DNA of 64,000 nucleotides, from positions 1 to 64,000 of the forward strand of contig BDSI01000034.1 in assembly GCA_003117195.1 (NCBI GenBank), in the 5' to 3' direction. The translations under genes and the position numbers were made by a program. Origin of the DNA: Eudorina sp. 2006-703-Eu-15. Lineage: Eukaryota; Chlorophyta; Chlorophyceae; Chlamydomonadales; Volvocaceae. The notes below the pieces were generated by a model that was not told the origin of the DNA, ran no database searches, and was given only the letters and a program-made list of their open reading frames with translations. Positions 21,319 to 33,085 of this stretch are shown in pieces. Each line of letters starts with the position of its first letter. Within the stretch, counting starts at the first letter, position 1.

Positions 21319-24300
21319 ATGCTGTCTCGCTGTCTGTCATCTGTAGGCTCCCGCCTGGGCAGCCAGATGTCTTCCGGCACCCTCAGCTTTCTCCGCGCTG
21401 GCTCGGCCGGGCGCCCGTCTTGTGGCCGTCCAGCACAGCGGATTCTCGCGTATCTGCCAACCACGCCTGCTGAAGGGCCCTCATGTCAACAGGTCCGCGA
21501 CATGGCCAGTATTAAGGCCCGGATGGCAGCGGCCAACGAGGCTCTGAAGGAAGACAAGATGATGTGCTATCAGTGCGAGCAAACGAAGGGTGGTGTCGGC
21601 TGCACCGAAATCGGTAGGTCACGTCAAGTGCGGCGACAGACAGCGCAACCACCGATTCCGAAAACCGAAATGCACGACTGCAGGGGCCAAACGTTTCGTG
21701 TCACTTACTACTTTTATTGCATGTACAATTTATGCCATCTTGCATCAAGGTTGCATGCAGTCATGATTTCCCGTCGACACGTGTTGCTTAACAGTGCTTT
21801 CCGTGTTCTGGGCAACCCGCAGTATGACGTCCCTGACGTTGCCTTCCCGTTACCTGTTTTCAGGCGTTTGCGGCAAGACACCCGAGGTGGCGGCGCTGCA
21901 GGACCTCCTGATTTACACCGTCAAGGGCCTCGGCAGTCTGGCGCACCACGCGCGCACGACTGCGGGCATCGAGGACCAGGAGGTCAACACCTTCATCAAC
22001 GGCGCGATCTTCTCGACGCTCACCAACGTCAACTTCGCAGACGACCGCTTTGTCGAGTTTGTCAACGACAGCCGTCGCCTGCACGCGCAGCTGTCCGCCA
22101 AGCTGGCGGCGGCGGGCGTAGAGCTGCCGGCTTCTGCTGCGGCATCCCAGGCGTGGTTCGGCTCCATGCCCCACCCGCTGTTGTGGAACGCGCAGCCGGT
22201 GGCGCTTGGCGGCGTAGGCGACATGATTGAGCTTGGCCAGCAGGTGCGCCGCGTTGCCTTTACCTTTACCTGCGGAGTGTTTACCGTCACCCTGTGCTTG
22301 CTGTGCGTGTGTGGGGCTGTGGGCCGGTCTTGCGAATAACTTGTCTTAAAGTAGGTTTCATCAGAACCGAAAGTTTTGTGCCCGCTACGCGTTCTTGCAG
22401 ACCGGCATCGGTGCGCGCCAGTCGGTGCTGGGGGAGACTTTGGCGGGGCTACAGGAGCTGCTGATGTACGGCCTGAAGGGTCTGGCCGCGTACGCGCACC
22501 ACGCCGAGGCGCTGGGCCACACCGACCCGACCGTGTACGCCGACGTGCAGGTGGGTCGCGGTGTATGTGCAACCGTCCGATGCGACCCACATCGCGGGGC
22601 GTTCACTTGAGCTCTGCTTAGCTCGCGATGAACGCGCTAGGCATGTTTCTGCGTCATAAGGACAGCATCCGTCCTGCAACTAAATCAGGGCACGCAATCT
22701 GAAACGGGCACATGGGTTTATTCGATGCCCACGTTCACTATTCCTGTACGAGAGATACTGTCCGTGATCGATTCGAGGATGGTAGTGAAAGCTGCACTCT
22801 TTTGTCCCTCTTAACCCCGTGCAGGAGTCTCTGCACTTCCTGTGCAGCCCCGCCGCCTCGGATGTGGGCGCTGTGCTGGACCACTGCTTCAAGGCCGGCG
22901 CCACCAACTTCCGCGTTATGGAGATGTTGAGCAACGCCCACACGTCCACTTTCGGCCACCCCGTGCCTACGCCCGTCAGCCTCAACCCGGTGCCCGGCAA
23001 GGCCCTCCTGGTGACCGGCCACGACATGCACGACCTGCACATGGTGCTGGAGCAGACGGCGGGCAAGGGCATCAACGTGTACACGCACGGCGAGGTGAGG
23101 GCGGTAGCGAGGCTGATCTGGGTTGCGGCGTGGGGGGGGGGGGTGGAAGCGAAGCTGATATGGGTTGATCTGGGTTACGGCGTGGTGAGGGCGGAAGCGA
23201 AGCAGATCTGGGTTGAAGTTGATCTGGTTTTTTTTTATTATTAGGATGTTACAGCGGACCCCGCGGGTCATCGGTGACAGCCCCGGCGACAGCCGAGGCT
23301 TCCTCACCATACACTGCCTAAATGAACTAACGCCACCATGGCGCTTCCGGACAGGCTCCCCAAGTGCACCGAAACACTCCCCGGGCCCACACTACCAGGG
23401 AACCACCCCGTTCCTGAGAACCAACCATGGCAAGGGATAAAGCCCGCTCAGGGGGAGTTAGCCACCATGGCGCTCCTATTAGCGAACCACCACCCCCACC
23501 AAGGCGGGGTCACTTCTCCAGCGGTGGCCCGTAGTCTTGGAAGGCCACGGGGTCTGGGTTGCAGGCAAAGAGCGGGACAGTCGCAGTTGTTGCCGATCTG
23601 CATTTACCGTGCAGTAGTATGTGGGCGCACTCGCTCGTTTTGGTGATACCGCCCGTTTGCAGCATATCGTGACTTTCATCCTTCCTTCAACTGCACGCTA
23701 CAGAAGCATGGAAGGTTGCGTCCTCTCGGCATGCGTTCCTTACTGCTGGCACCAGCCCCTGCCTTTTCTTGCACGTCCGCTGCGCGTTGCTGTACGCCTC
23801 CGCTGCACGCCACCGTACAGATGCTTCCGGCACACGGCTACCCGGGCCTGAAGAAGTACCCTCACCTGGTGGGGCACTTCGGCGGTGCCTGGTACCGCCA
23901 GAAGGTGGACTTCGCGGCGTTCCCCGGGGCCATCGCCGTCACCACCAACTGCGTCTTGGACCCGCTCCAGGCGTACAAGGACAACATCTTCACCATCAAC
24001 GAGGTAGATCCTGGGCCGCTGCACGCAGGGCGGGGAACCCAGCATCGGCTGACGTCCCTGCGCTATGTCGTACAATCTGAGAACCTAGGGGCAGTCGGTT
24101 TTCGTCTTGGTGAAAACGTACGCAGAAACGTTACTGATCGGCACGCGTTCATTACTTCCCACAGACCGGCCTGTCGGGAGTGCCGCACATCCGCGCCGAC
24201 GCGTCGGGCCACAAGGACTTCGGGCCCATCATCAAGCGCGCACTGGAGCTGCCGGGCTACACGGCGGAGGACGTAGAGAAGGCGCCCAAGAAGCGGAACG

Positions 24301-25534
24301 TCACGGTGAGACTTCCTTTGGAAGCTGCCTAAGCCGCATCGCCACACGCTGCTGCTGGCCAATCGTTGTGCCTGAGTGGAGTCTTGCCTGAGGCCTGCAT
24401 GTCTGAATTAGATGCATGAGAGGGACAGTTTTCTGCGTTCCGGCATCATGTGGCGCGTCTCAACAGGGGCCGGGTACCTGGACATTGCTCGGCCAATTGT
24501 TCGGTTAAAGCATGCGTTCACTACCTGCTCGCCTTTTTGCACTGCAGGTGGGCTTCGGCCACAACGCGGTCCTGAGTGTGGCCCCCCAAGTGATTGACGC
24601 CATCCAGTCGGGGCGCCTGGAGCACATCTTCCTGGTGGGCGGGTGCGACGGCAGCGAGCCGCAGCGCAAGTACTACAGCAAGCTGTACCAGCACATGCCC
24701 ACCAATACCATGGTCCTCACGCTGGGCTGCGGCAAGTTCCGCATCTTCGACCAGGACTTCGGCATGCTGCCCGGCACCGACATCCCGCGCCTGCTGGACA
24801 TGGGCCAATGTGAGTTTTCGCGCTCATCCTCAGCGGGGGATTTGCTTGCGAAAGGGGGCAACCATGCACCAGCGGCTAGGTGATAGGCTGGATGTTCGGG
24901 GCAGGATGTGCTCCTCACACACCGCAGGAATGGACACTACGCGCGCGGGCAATATTCTTTTCTACAGCCGGGAGGGACCCGTACCGGTTGCGTTCCAACG
25001 TTTGTGTGAACGAAACTAAGGAAGGGTTTGACCGGAAAAGGCCGTCGCACCGAAGCATGTGGCATGTGCGGGCCATCGACCAGTGTGGCCTGATGATTCA
25101 GTTTAACTGTTGCTCTTATCCGTCGATGCAACTTCCGGCAGTAAGTGTGGTTACCATTGTAGGCCTTTTGGCATTCATGTGTTGGCACAGCAATTTCTGA
25201 GCTGGCGGTGAGATGCTCACATTCCGTCACGGGCCTCCCGACAGGCAACGACGCGTATAGCGCGCTGGTGGTGGCCACCGAGCTGGCCAAGGTCTTCAAG
25301 ACGGACGTCAACTCGCTGCCGCTGTCGCTGGACCTGTCGTGGTTTGAGCAGAAGGCGGTGGCGGTGCTGCTCACGCTGCTGCACCTGGGCGTGCGCAACA
25401 TCCGGCTGGGCCCGCGCCTGCCCGCCTTCCTGACGCCCGAGGCGGTGGGTGTGCTGGTGGACAAGTTCAACCTGATCCCGGCCAACGTGGCGGATCCGGC
25501 GTCGGACATGAAGATGATGATGCAGTGCAAGTGA
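21319..25534 (+). CDS. HCP: hybrid-cluster protein (HCP), tandem copy B, intact
   Basis: Exons 21319-21613, 21864-22243, 22401-22550, 22825-23094, 23821-24003, 24165-24305, 24548-24809 and 25245-25534 join in phase to 656 residues. HCPs are Fe-S/O proteins that reduce nitric oxide or hydroxylamine and serve in nitrosative stress and S-nitrosylation. The N-terminal cluster motif C-x2-C-x8-C-x5-C ([19 protein letters not shown]) is the class I [4Fe-4S] type. Hybrid-cluster ligands are all visible: His and Glu in [12 protein letters not shown], Cys in [19 protein letters not shown] and GQCNDAYS, and Glu in WFEQKAV. About 85 residues precede the first cluster Cys, Ser/Arg-rich like an algal organelle transit peptide. 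In Chlamydomonas, HCPs are linked to dark anoxia. Intron 4 is 726 bases, against 252 in copy A, because of a repeat insertion. Confidence 0.95.
23245..23345 (+). repeat. dispersed repeat A, copy 2, inside HCP copy B intron 4
   Basis: The segment starts GATGTTACAGCGGACCCCGC and continues GGGTCATCGGTGACA, CACTGCCTAAATGAACTAAC and GCCACCATGGCGC, parallel to 7354-7442. It is absent from intron 4 of copy A, so it inserted after the gene duplication. The inserted stretch may extend to about 23650. Confidence 0.65.
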
Positions 25535-28500
25535 AGCAGCTGCGTTGAGGACACCGCGACTGTTTTGCCTAGCATTTTTGCGAACAAATGATGTCAGCGA
25601 AACTCAGGAATGCGTCTAGTGATAACAGCGTTTGACGACGCTGGCGGTTGATGACGCTGGCGATTGGTGGGCTTTGGGGAGCGAACTGGTAGGTGTCCAT
25701 GCACATGTACGTCGTGTGCATGTAGGGTGAAGGAGCACGCGGAGGCCAATGAATGGGGCAAGAGCTGTAACTGTCCCGCTATGTGTACGATTGCGCGGAA
25801 ATTAAAGTTGGTCAAGACGTTGCGGAATGGACGTTATCGTTGGGCAGTGGTTAAGGAATGGCACAGAATAAACGGAAACCCGGCAGGAACGGCGTAAGTG
25901 GTGTGCCATCCGAAGGTGATATCTTTTCGAACACATGGTTTGGTGTTCTGTTCGTCGGTGGCCTCAGATTTGCGCCATGATCGCGTAATTTTGTTGACGC
26001 CAAGGGGCGTGTGTATTGCTCGCCAAGGTGCATGTTACTCCTCGACGTTTCGTAAGAGTGATGTACATAGGTGGTGCTTCTCCACGATGTCCTCGTGGTG
26101 CAATCAGCATGACAGCTTTTGGCATCTGTGTGCGCTGCCACTCGCAACCGCAATCGCCCACCGAGTGGCGGGATAACACATCGGTGCCATCGTACAAAGG
26201 AAGTTTCGTACAATTTGTCTTGCGTAAATTGTTTGCATGGTAGTGCATGTCCGCCTGCTGCACGCTATGGGCGACGGAGCAGAAATGCGGTGCGTTAAGT
26301 GACGTTCCTTACCGTGTGGTCATGGCTCGCCGCGCATGGCCCTGGCTATTCGTACTCCAACATCGGGTTGCGTTTACGCCGCCTTCAAACCGGCATGCGC
26401 CTAATGCACACCGGTTGGTAACCATGAATGCCAATCGAGTCTTTGTGCAGGCGGCGTGCGTGTAATCAGGGCATGATCGCGGTGCAACATTTAAATCACT
26501 ATTACAATATGAGTCGTACCGCCAAGCGCCAATGGTGTCAAAACCCCTCCGATCTAGCCCGCAAGCAAGCACACACCCTTAAATATAATGGCTGCTGTGC
26601 AGGTGTAGACCACGTGGAAAGGCTGGTTGTTCTGTGGCCGACACAACCGCAGCGGTCGTCATATGTGCTTGTTATTGGACAGCAGCACTTCGACAATGAT
26701 AACTGGTTTGGGTCGCGCGGGTTTCTCGCTCTACATACAAACACATTCACATCCTCGCGAGAAACCCAAAGATGACGTGATACGGTAAGTAGATCCCTCG
26801 CTTTTCCAGCGCGAGAAATAAACATCGACGAGAAACCCGCCCTTCTGTGGTGGAGTGACTTTGTTTAGGGCTCGGGGCGCGCGGCCTGTCCACCATCTAC
26901 TCCCACACCTTCGGGGCACCCTCTAATATCGGACACTCAGGTCGTGATCGTCGCCCGCCCCGCCACAGCACCGCACATTGCGGCCTCGCAACGCCATCCA
27001 CGCTCCGAAGTCTGACAGGATCTGACCATCATGCATGGCCTTTCTTGGCCCCAGCCCAGCAAGCACGGCAGCGTATGACTGCGTGCTAACTTAAGAGACC
27101 CGCAGCGCAACAATGATGTGCCCTTGCACTAAAAATATGGCGATGGCAATCATGATACGCATCAGTGATTGATGAAAAGCCGAGCGGTTAGGGTCGAGGC
27201 TTCAGATCCGTCAACGCCGCTCCCCTGCCACTCCACATCATTGCGCGGAAAATTTATTGTCCACAGATAGACTGAAGAAGACAATTTCGCCGACTTGGGT
27301 GCAGTGGTCGTACCGCTGAGAATCGCCACAGCAACAAAAGTGAAGGGCTGCGCCTGCTGGGACAGACGTGTCACCAGATCGACTCTCCAGTAAGAACAAC
27401 ACGGACGTCGCTTCCCAAACCGCACGCACCTGCCGGCCGACCCACGGGTCGCCGCCGCATGGGCGGTGAAAGGCCCGCCCCGTGCGGCTTCGCACGTCCG
27501 CAAGCGGGCCCGCGCAGCCTGGGGCCGCCGTAACGAATGAAGCAGACGCATCTGAGAGGGATGAACGAACCATCCCGCCCGGGAGCGGTCGCGGCCACGG
27601 CGGAGCGGACAGTCAACCCCCGCAGGCAGGCACGCACCGCCGTGGAAACTTCCACACGTGAACCGGAACCCGACAAACACACCACGCACGCTCACACCGC
27701 ATCACACCAGCTCCGAAACACGCAATCTTTGTTGGTCCCCCTGCTGTCCTGTCCCGCAACGAACCCGGGCACCCAAGTAGCGACCCGCGGATGCCAGACC
27801 CGACGCGTGACGCGTGACTCGCATATGAGATGTGACGACCGGGTCCGACCGGACGGCGCGGTTCACCGCTGACCCTAACCTGCCGCCCGCTGCACTGGTG
27901 CCCGAACGGGCAGGTTAGGTACCGTCGCGGTATTTCACCCGGAGGCCCGCGCGACGTCGGATGTCAGCCTCCCGGCCCCCCAGCCCCCCCAGCACAAGCG
28001 CTCGCTCCTTCCGTCCTGCCTGCAGTACATTCGCACTTATTATTATCGGAGCCGTGCACAACAGCAGCGACGAGCGCGCCTCCGCTGTGGTAATTTTGCA
28101 CACGCAAGGAAACCCGCCCGCCCGATGTGATGTGATGTGATGTAACGCGGGGTGTTGCGCACGGTGCGGTTTCAACAAGGTTCCCAGCAGCCTGCCAGAA
28201 ATGGGTGACATGCGCGACGCGCGCACCTCGCTGTCGACATCGATGCACGATGAGCTCGCTCCTGGGACCCTTTTCTGCACCCCTCTCCTCCACTCCCCTC
28301 CCCTCCGGGGGATTGCAGGTGGCGCTCGGGGGAGGGGGACCAGGGCCGCCGCGTGCGCGCAGGCAAGCAGCTGCTGGCTGCCTGAAGCCATCTCCACTGT
28401 CAACGGCGATTCAAAACGCGCCTGACGCTAAGGCGCCCGGCAGCACCGTGACGGTGCGCGCCCTGGCTCGACTGGAGCTGGGGCGCGCCCCGACCGCAGT

Positions 28501-31077
28501 GCGATAATGCGCAATCTCGCTTGCTCGCCTGCTGGCTGGGTTGTCAACAGCGGGCGGTACAGTCCAACAGACAATCATCAAGTACAAAAAGCGAAGGAAG
28601 GACGGGATGCAGCCCACAGAACCAGATGATAGGAACGGCGCGCGAGAAGGAAGCCCCACGACTCCATCCCTCCAGTTCATCCCAGAGGACAAGCTTGCCG
28701 TTGTGTGGGCTTCCGCTCGACGACTCCACCCTCCTTCCGCCGGCATCGGACCTGGCACAGCAACACCTTCCGATTCCGAACACCGAGCAGTTCAACTGCC
28801 AAACCCAGTGATCAGTACAACCGATGAGAACACCGACGCATACGACTACGCCAAGCAGCGACGGCGCATAGAGCGACCCAACACCCGGAGCTTCCAAGCA
28901 TTCCGGACGCCGACGAGAACACGTACAAGAAACACCGTTACACCATGCAGCGCAAGCAGGGTTGAGCGCATGACCCGTCACTGACCCCGCCCCGGCCCGG
29001 GCCCGCCAGTTCCCGCCTCTTGGCGCGCCTCAATGCAAGCAGGCCCAGGCCTACAACGAATGAACCGGAGGCGCAGGCTAGACAGCACACACCAGCGGAT
29101 CCCCTTGGAGCTCCACCCAGCCCGTGTCCCCATGGATTCAGGAAACGACCCCATGGGACGACGGTTTCGGATCTCTGCCCGGCGGCACCTGCCCACCAAC
29201 CTGCCAGCACGTCCCCACTCTCCCTCCGCCCTATCGAAAGCGATCCCGCGGCCCGCTATGCACCCCCCCCCTGACCGCCCTTGACTCCTGTGCCACGTAT
29301 CGGTTCCCCAATCCATACCCCTGACCGCCCTGGGCACCAGTCAGCCAGCCACCAGGCGCAACGAGTAAGCGGCGATCGCACGACCGCCACCGCCACCGCC
29401 TTCCGTCAACCTTTTCATAGCCCAACGGGTCAGCTGACCTTGACCGCGGGTAAGCCCCGTCACGAGCATGCGCAGTCGGGCGCCCGACCTCGCACCCGGA
29501 CTCGCATTCTGTCGTCCCCGGACCGATCATGTGCCTCGCCACCTCGGGGTATGAGCCAGCCTCGGACAGAGCCTCGGACCTCAGGGAAGAGGGGCCACCG
29601 AGGCCCTGATTGCAGCAGCTGCAGCAGCAGCACACCCTGCCGCCCCCTGCCCCGCCCATCTAGCACTAGAGACAGAAACACACTCTGGCCCCCCTCCCGT
29701 CAGCCAGTCGGCCAAAAATGAAGGCGCATGTGTGGGAAATGCCCTCCACAGTACTGGCAAGCGTAGCCACCTCGACCTCGCCACAGTTCACCACCGAGCT
29801 CACAACTTTCAACCGGTAACGACGCTCGAACACCCCTAGGACGCCCCTCTGGGGCCCTCGGCCCCCGACACCATCACCTACCACTGACTGCGTTCCGACT
29901 TTGTCCGGCTCGAGTTTCCGTGTGAAGCCAACTCGCCAGCCACAGCCAACTTTGTATGCCAACTTGCCAGGCACCGACTTGCTGTGTCGCCAGGCAGCAG
30001 GCACCGACTTGCTAATCGCACCAAGCTCCCAGCCGGCCCTAGATGGATCCGCCCCATCCCGGCCTCAGCCGCTGTCCCCACCTGCCCAGGGCCCGTCCGG
30101 GGCTTGCCTCTCCTTTCCACATCCGGCCTCAGCCGCCCCGCAGCAGCCGACAAAGGGTGTGCACCCCGCAGCAGTAACGGGTCATCGACGCGCCGCACGG
30201 ATGTGCGGCATTGAACACATTCCGTGTACGGCCGTCAGGTTTCCGTACACCACAGCGAAGTGCTGCCAATGGCGGCCCGCGGGCCACCCATCAGGACCGC
30301 TCTCTTGCCTGCCAGGTCACCTCAGTCCCGCCTGTTTAGGCAACCTTGGGTAAATGCAGCGAGCAGCTTCCACAAGCGCACGCCCGCGCCGCCGAATGAA
30401 CCCCAGGCACGCGCTGGAGACCACACCCCAGGAGCCAGGGCCGTTGATCAACTAACAACTAACCAAACCCCTAACCCCCGAAAACCGATCCGACTACCGG
30501 GGCTCCCGGCTCAGCGGCCTCTATCTCGCTGGGTGGACCTGGACCTGGACCTGGACCTGCCGTCTGGCGGCCGAGGCGCCCCTGCAGGCCGCGCGGGCCG
30601 TGGCGTGCGCTGCGGCAAGAAACGCTGCAACCCGCCACCCCCCCCCCGTGAACAGGAACAGCATCCGGATGAACGATGGCCGGCTGCACGCTGACAGCTT
30701 CAACAACCTGCCTAGTGCCAACTCACACACCCCGGGCCTGGGCGGTTACGGGTGGGCTCCTTGTTAAACACCCCCCGGGTGGTTTGGTCGGGCGGGTCTC
30801 TTCTCTAAACGCACACCCCAGGGCGGACCCCGCCGGCGACCGGTCCGCAGCCGCGCGGGACGCGGCGCTGGCGGCGTCGAGGTGAGTCATCCGCCGTCAG
30901 CCATCAATCAGCCCAGAGTGCATGCACTTGGTCGAGGCGGACTTGATATGCAGCTGGCTGGCCCTCGCCCTCCTCCGGCCCCGCGCCGTGGGCCACCCAC
31001 CCCGCAGTGGCGGACAAGGCACATCCGCCACCGTCGCGGCGGTTTCCTGACCACCGCTACACCACCGAACGCCAAGG
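25535..31077. other. long intergenic region, no supported gene
   Basis: A TGTAA at 25766-25770 may end the HCP copy B transcript. Beyond it many overlapping ORFs occur, but none shows a recognisable domain or splice-consistent exon chain. It holds a short GATGT run (about 28125-28144), a four-unit GGACCT hexamer repeat (about 30536-30560) and copies of dispersed repeat B at 30737-30820. Reading here was less deep than in the genes, so a weakly conserved gene could be missed. Confidence 0.45.
30737..30820 (+). repeat. dispersed repeat B, two adjacent copies
   Basis: GGGCCTGGGCGGTTACGGGT + GGGCTCC...TTAAACACC is followed directly by GGTTTGGTCGGGCGGGTCTC + TTCTCTAAACGCACACC. The second form recurs at 56951-56990 (GGTTTGGGTCGGGCGGGTCT), at 31709-31730, and inverted at 59638-59662. 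The first form recurs at 41823-41868. Confidence 0.6.
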
Positions 31078-31332
31078 GATGATGTGATGTGATGTGATGT
31101 GATGTGATGTGATGTGATGTGATGTGATGTGATGTGATGTGATGTGATGTGATGTGATGTGATGTGATGTGATGTGATGTGATGTGATGTGATGTGATGT
31201 TGATGTGATGTGATGTGATGTGATGTGATGTGATGTGATGTGATGTGATGTGATGTGATGTGATGTGATGTGATGTGATGTGATGTGATGTGATGTGATG
31301 TGATGTGATGTGATGTGATGTGATGTGATGTG
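31078..31332. repeat. pentanucleotide satellite (GATGT)n
   Basis: About 50 perfect GATGT units are broken by a single extra T at about 31200 (GATGTTGATGT). ORFs through it reading Ile-Thr-Ser-His-His are artefacts. Confidence 0.95.
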
Positions 31333-31924
31333 TCGCAACACAGCGCGACGGACGCCCAACAGAGACACCCGCACGCAGCCCCGTGCCGAGCGCCTATCCC
31401 ACCGGTTGTGTCCTCCCTCCAGCTCGACGCGCCGAGGTGGACAGGACGGTACCACGTGCCTCCGCCCATCGACTCATGCCACTGACACGACACGCATCAC
31501 AACGCTGCGGCGTCCCCTCCCCCCAACCTTGACAGGGCGGCGCCCCGCCCCGCCCACCCTCAAGCGAGCCCTCCGCTGGGCCCATCGCGACGTCGACAGA
31601 CCCTCCGTTCCAAACCCCCGACCCGTTCCCACCCAACCCCCATCAAGGGAAATCAAATGCGCCTTCGAGCCATCCCCTCGCCCCCTCCACCACACACACC
31701 CACACACAGGCGGGTCTCTTCTTTACACACACACACACACACCTTCGCCTACATCGCCTGATACGCTGGACTTCGCTTCTCGCGGCTCAGTTCTCTTTTA
31801 CACACACACACACACACACACAGGCTACGATTTCCATTGCTGATCACCACTATCTCCTTGCGCCTTGGTGGCTGAGCGGCTCGTCCGCAGCTGCCCATGG
31901 CCCTGGCGGCTGCCTCCTCCGCCC
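31333..31924. other. 3' flank of the VARL gene with CA repeats
   Basis: No gene is seen. CA dinucleotide runs lie at about 31722-31742 and 31800-31822. On the minus strand, a TGTAA (31802-31798) directly follows a GT run about 125 bases after the stop of the VARL-type gene and may be its poly(A) signal. A dispersed repeat B copy (CGGGTCTCTTCTTTA) sits at 31711. Confidence 0.5.
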
Positions 31925-32729
31925 TCAGTACGGCGGCAACGGCCTCCCGAGCCCCCTGCCATCTGGGGCGCTGAAGCTCGTAAAGCTCGCCAACAGGGCG
32001 TCCAGGTCCACCTCGCCCCAGGCCGCCGCCATCGGGCCGCAGCCGTCCCCGCCGCCCACCACCGACCCGGACGACGCCGCGGCCATCCCCAGCCCCAGCC
32101 CCAGCCCTGGTTCCATCCCCCGCCCAAGCGCGCCCGTCGCCGTCATTGTCGCCGAGGGTCCGAGCAGCGCCGCGGCAGTTGCCAGCACGCCTGGTCCCCC
32201 GAGCCGCGCCACGTCGGTGGAAGCGCCGCTGGGGGACCTCCAAGCCTCCGCAGCGGCACCGCCGCCAGGGCCGCCGTGACCGCCCTGGCCCACCGACGCG
32301 CCCTCGGAGGGTCCCGGGAGGACGCGCACGGTCACTTCCCTGGAGGCGTTGGTTGCTTCCGCGCACCGGCCCCTGTTCAGTAGGACCCCGGCGAGACGGC
32401 CGTTGCCAGGGCCGCTGCCGCTGCCAATGCCAGAGCCAGGGCCAGTGCAGGGCAGCACCGCCCCGATTAGGAGATGGGATGAGGGACCGAAGCCCCCCAG
32501 CGCATTGGACGCTGAGGTAGCAATGGCGGGGCCGGGGGCGGGGGCGGGAGCGGAGGTGGTGACGGGTGCGGTCCAGAGCTGACCAAGATGCGGCTGGTGC
32601 GGCTGGTGCGGCTGGTGCGGCTGGTGCGGCTGCTGGTGCGGCTGGTGCGGCTGGTGCGGCTGCTGGTGCGGCTGGTGCTGCTGGTGCTGCTGGTGCCGCT
32701 GGTGCCGCTGCGGCTGCTGCGGCTGCTGG

Positions 32730-32761
<32 letters not shown>

Positions 32762-33054
32762 CTGGTGCGGCGGCTGGTGCTGCTGCGGTGGCGGCGGCAG
32801 CAATGCCGGCTGCTCTTGCAGCGTGAGCTCTTGCAGCATCTGCTGGGGTTGCTGGTGCTGATGCGGGTGTTGGTGCTGCTGCTGGTGCTGGTGGCGAGGC
32901 AACGGCGGCGATGGCAGCTGCTGCGGCTGAGGCGCTGTCAGTCCCAGCAACGGGTGCTGCTGCCGCTGGTGCTGCTGCCGTTGCTGCGGCTGCTGGTGCT
33001 GAATATGCTGCGCCGGCTGCACCTGTTGCAAGGACGCTGCCACCTCGGCGGTGT

Positions 33055-33085
<31 letters not shown>

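Noticed and set aside
30897..31493. ORFs with Ile-Thr-Ser-His-His repeats
   Set aside because: By-product of the GATGT satellite.
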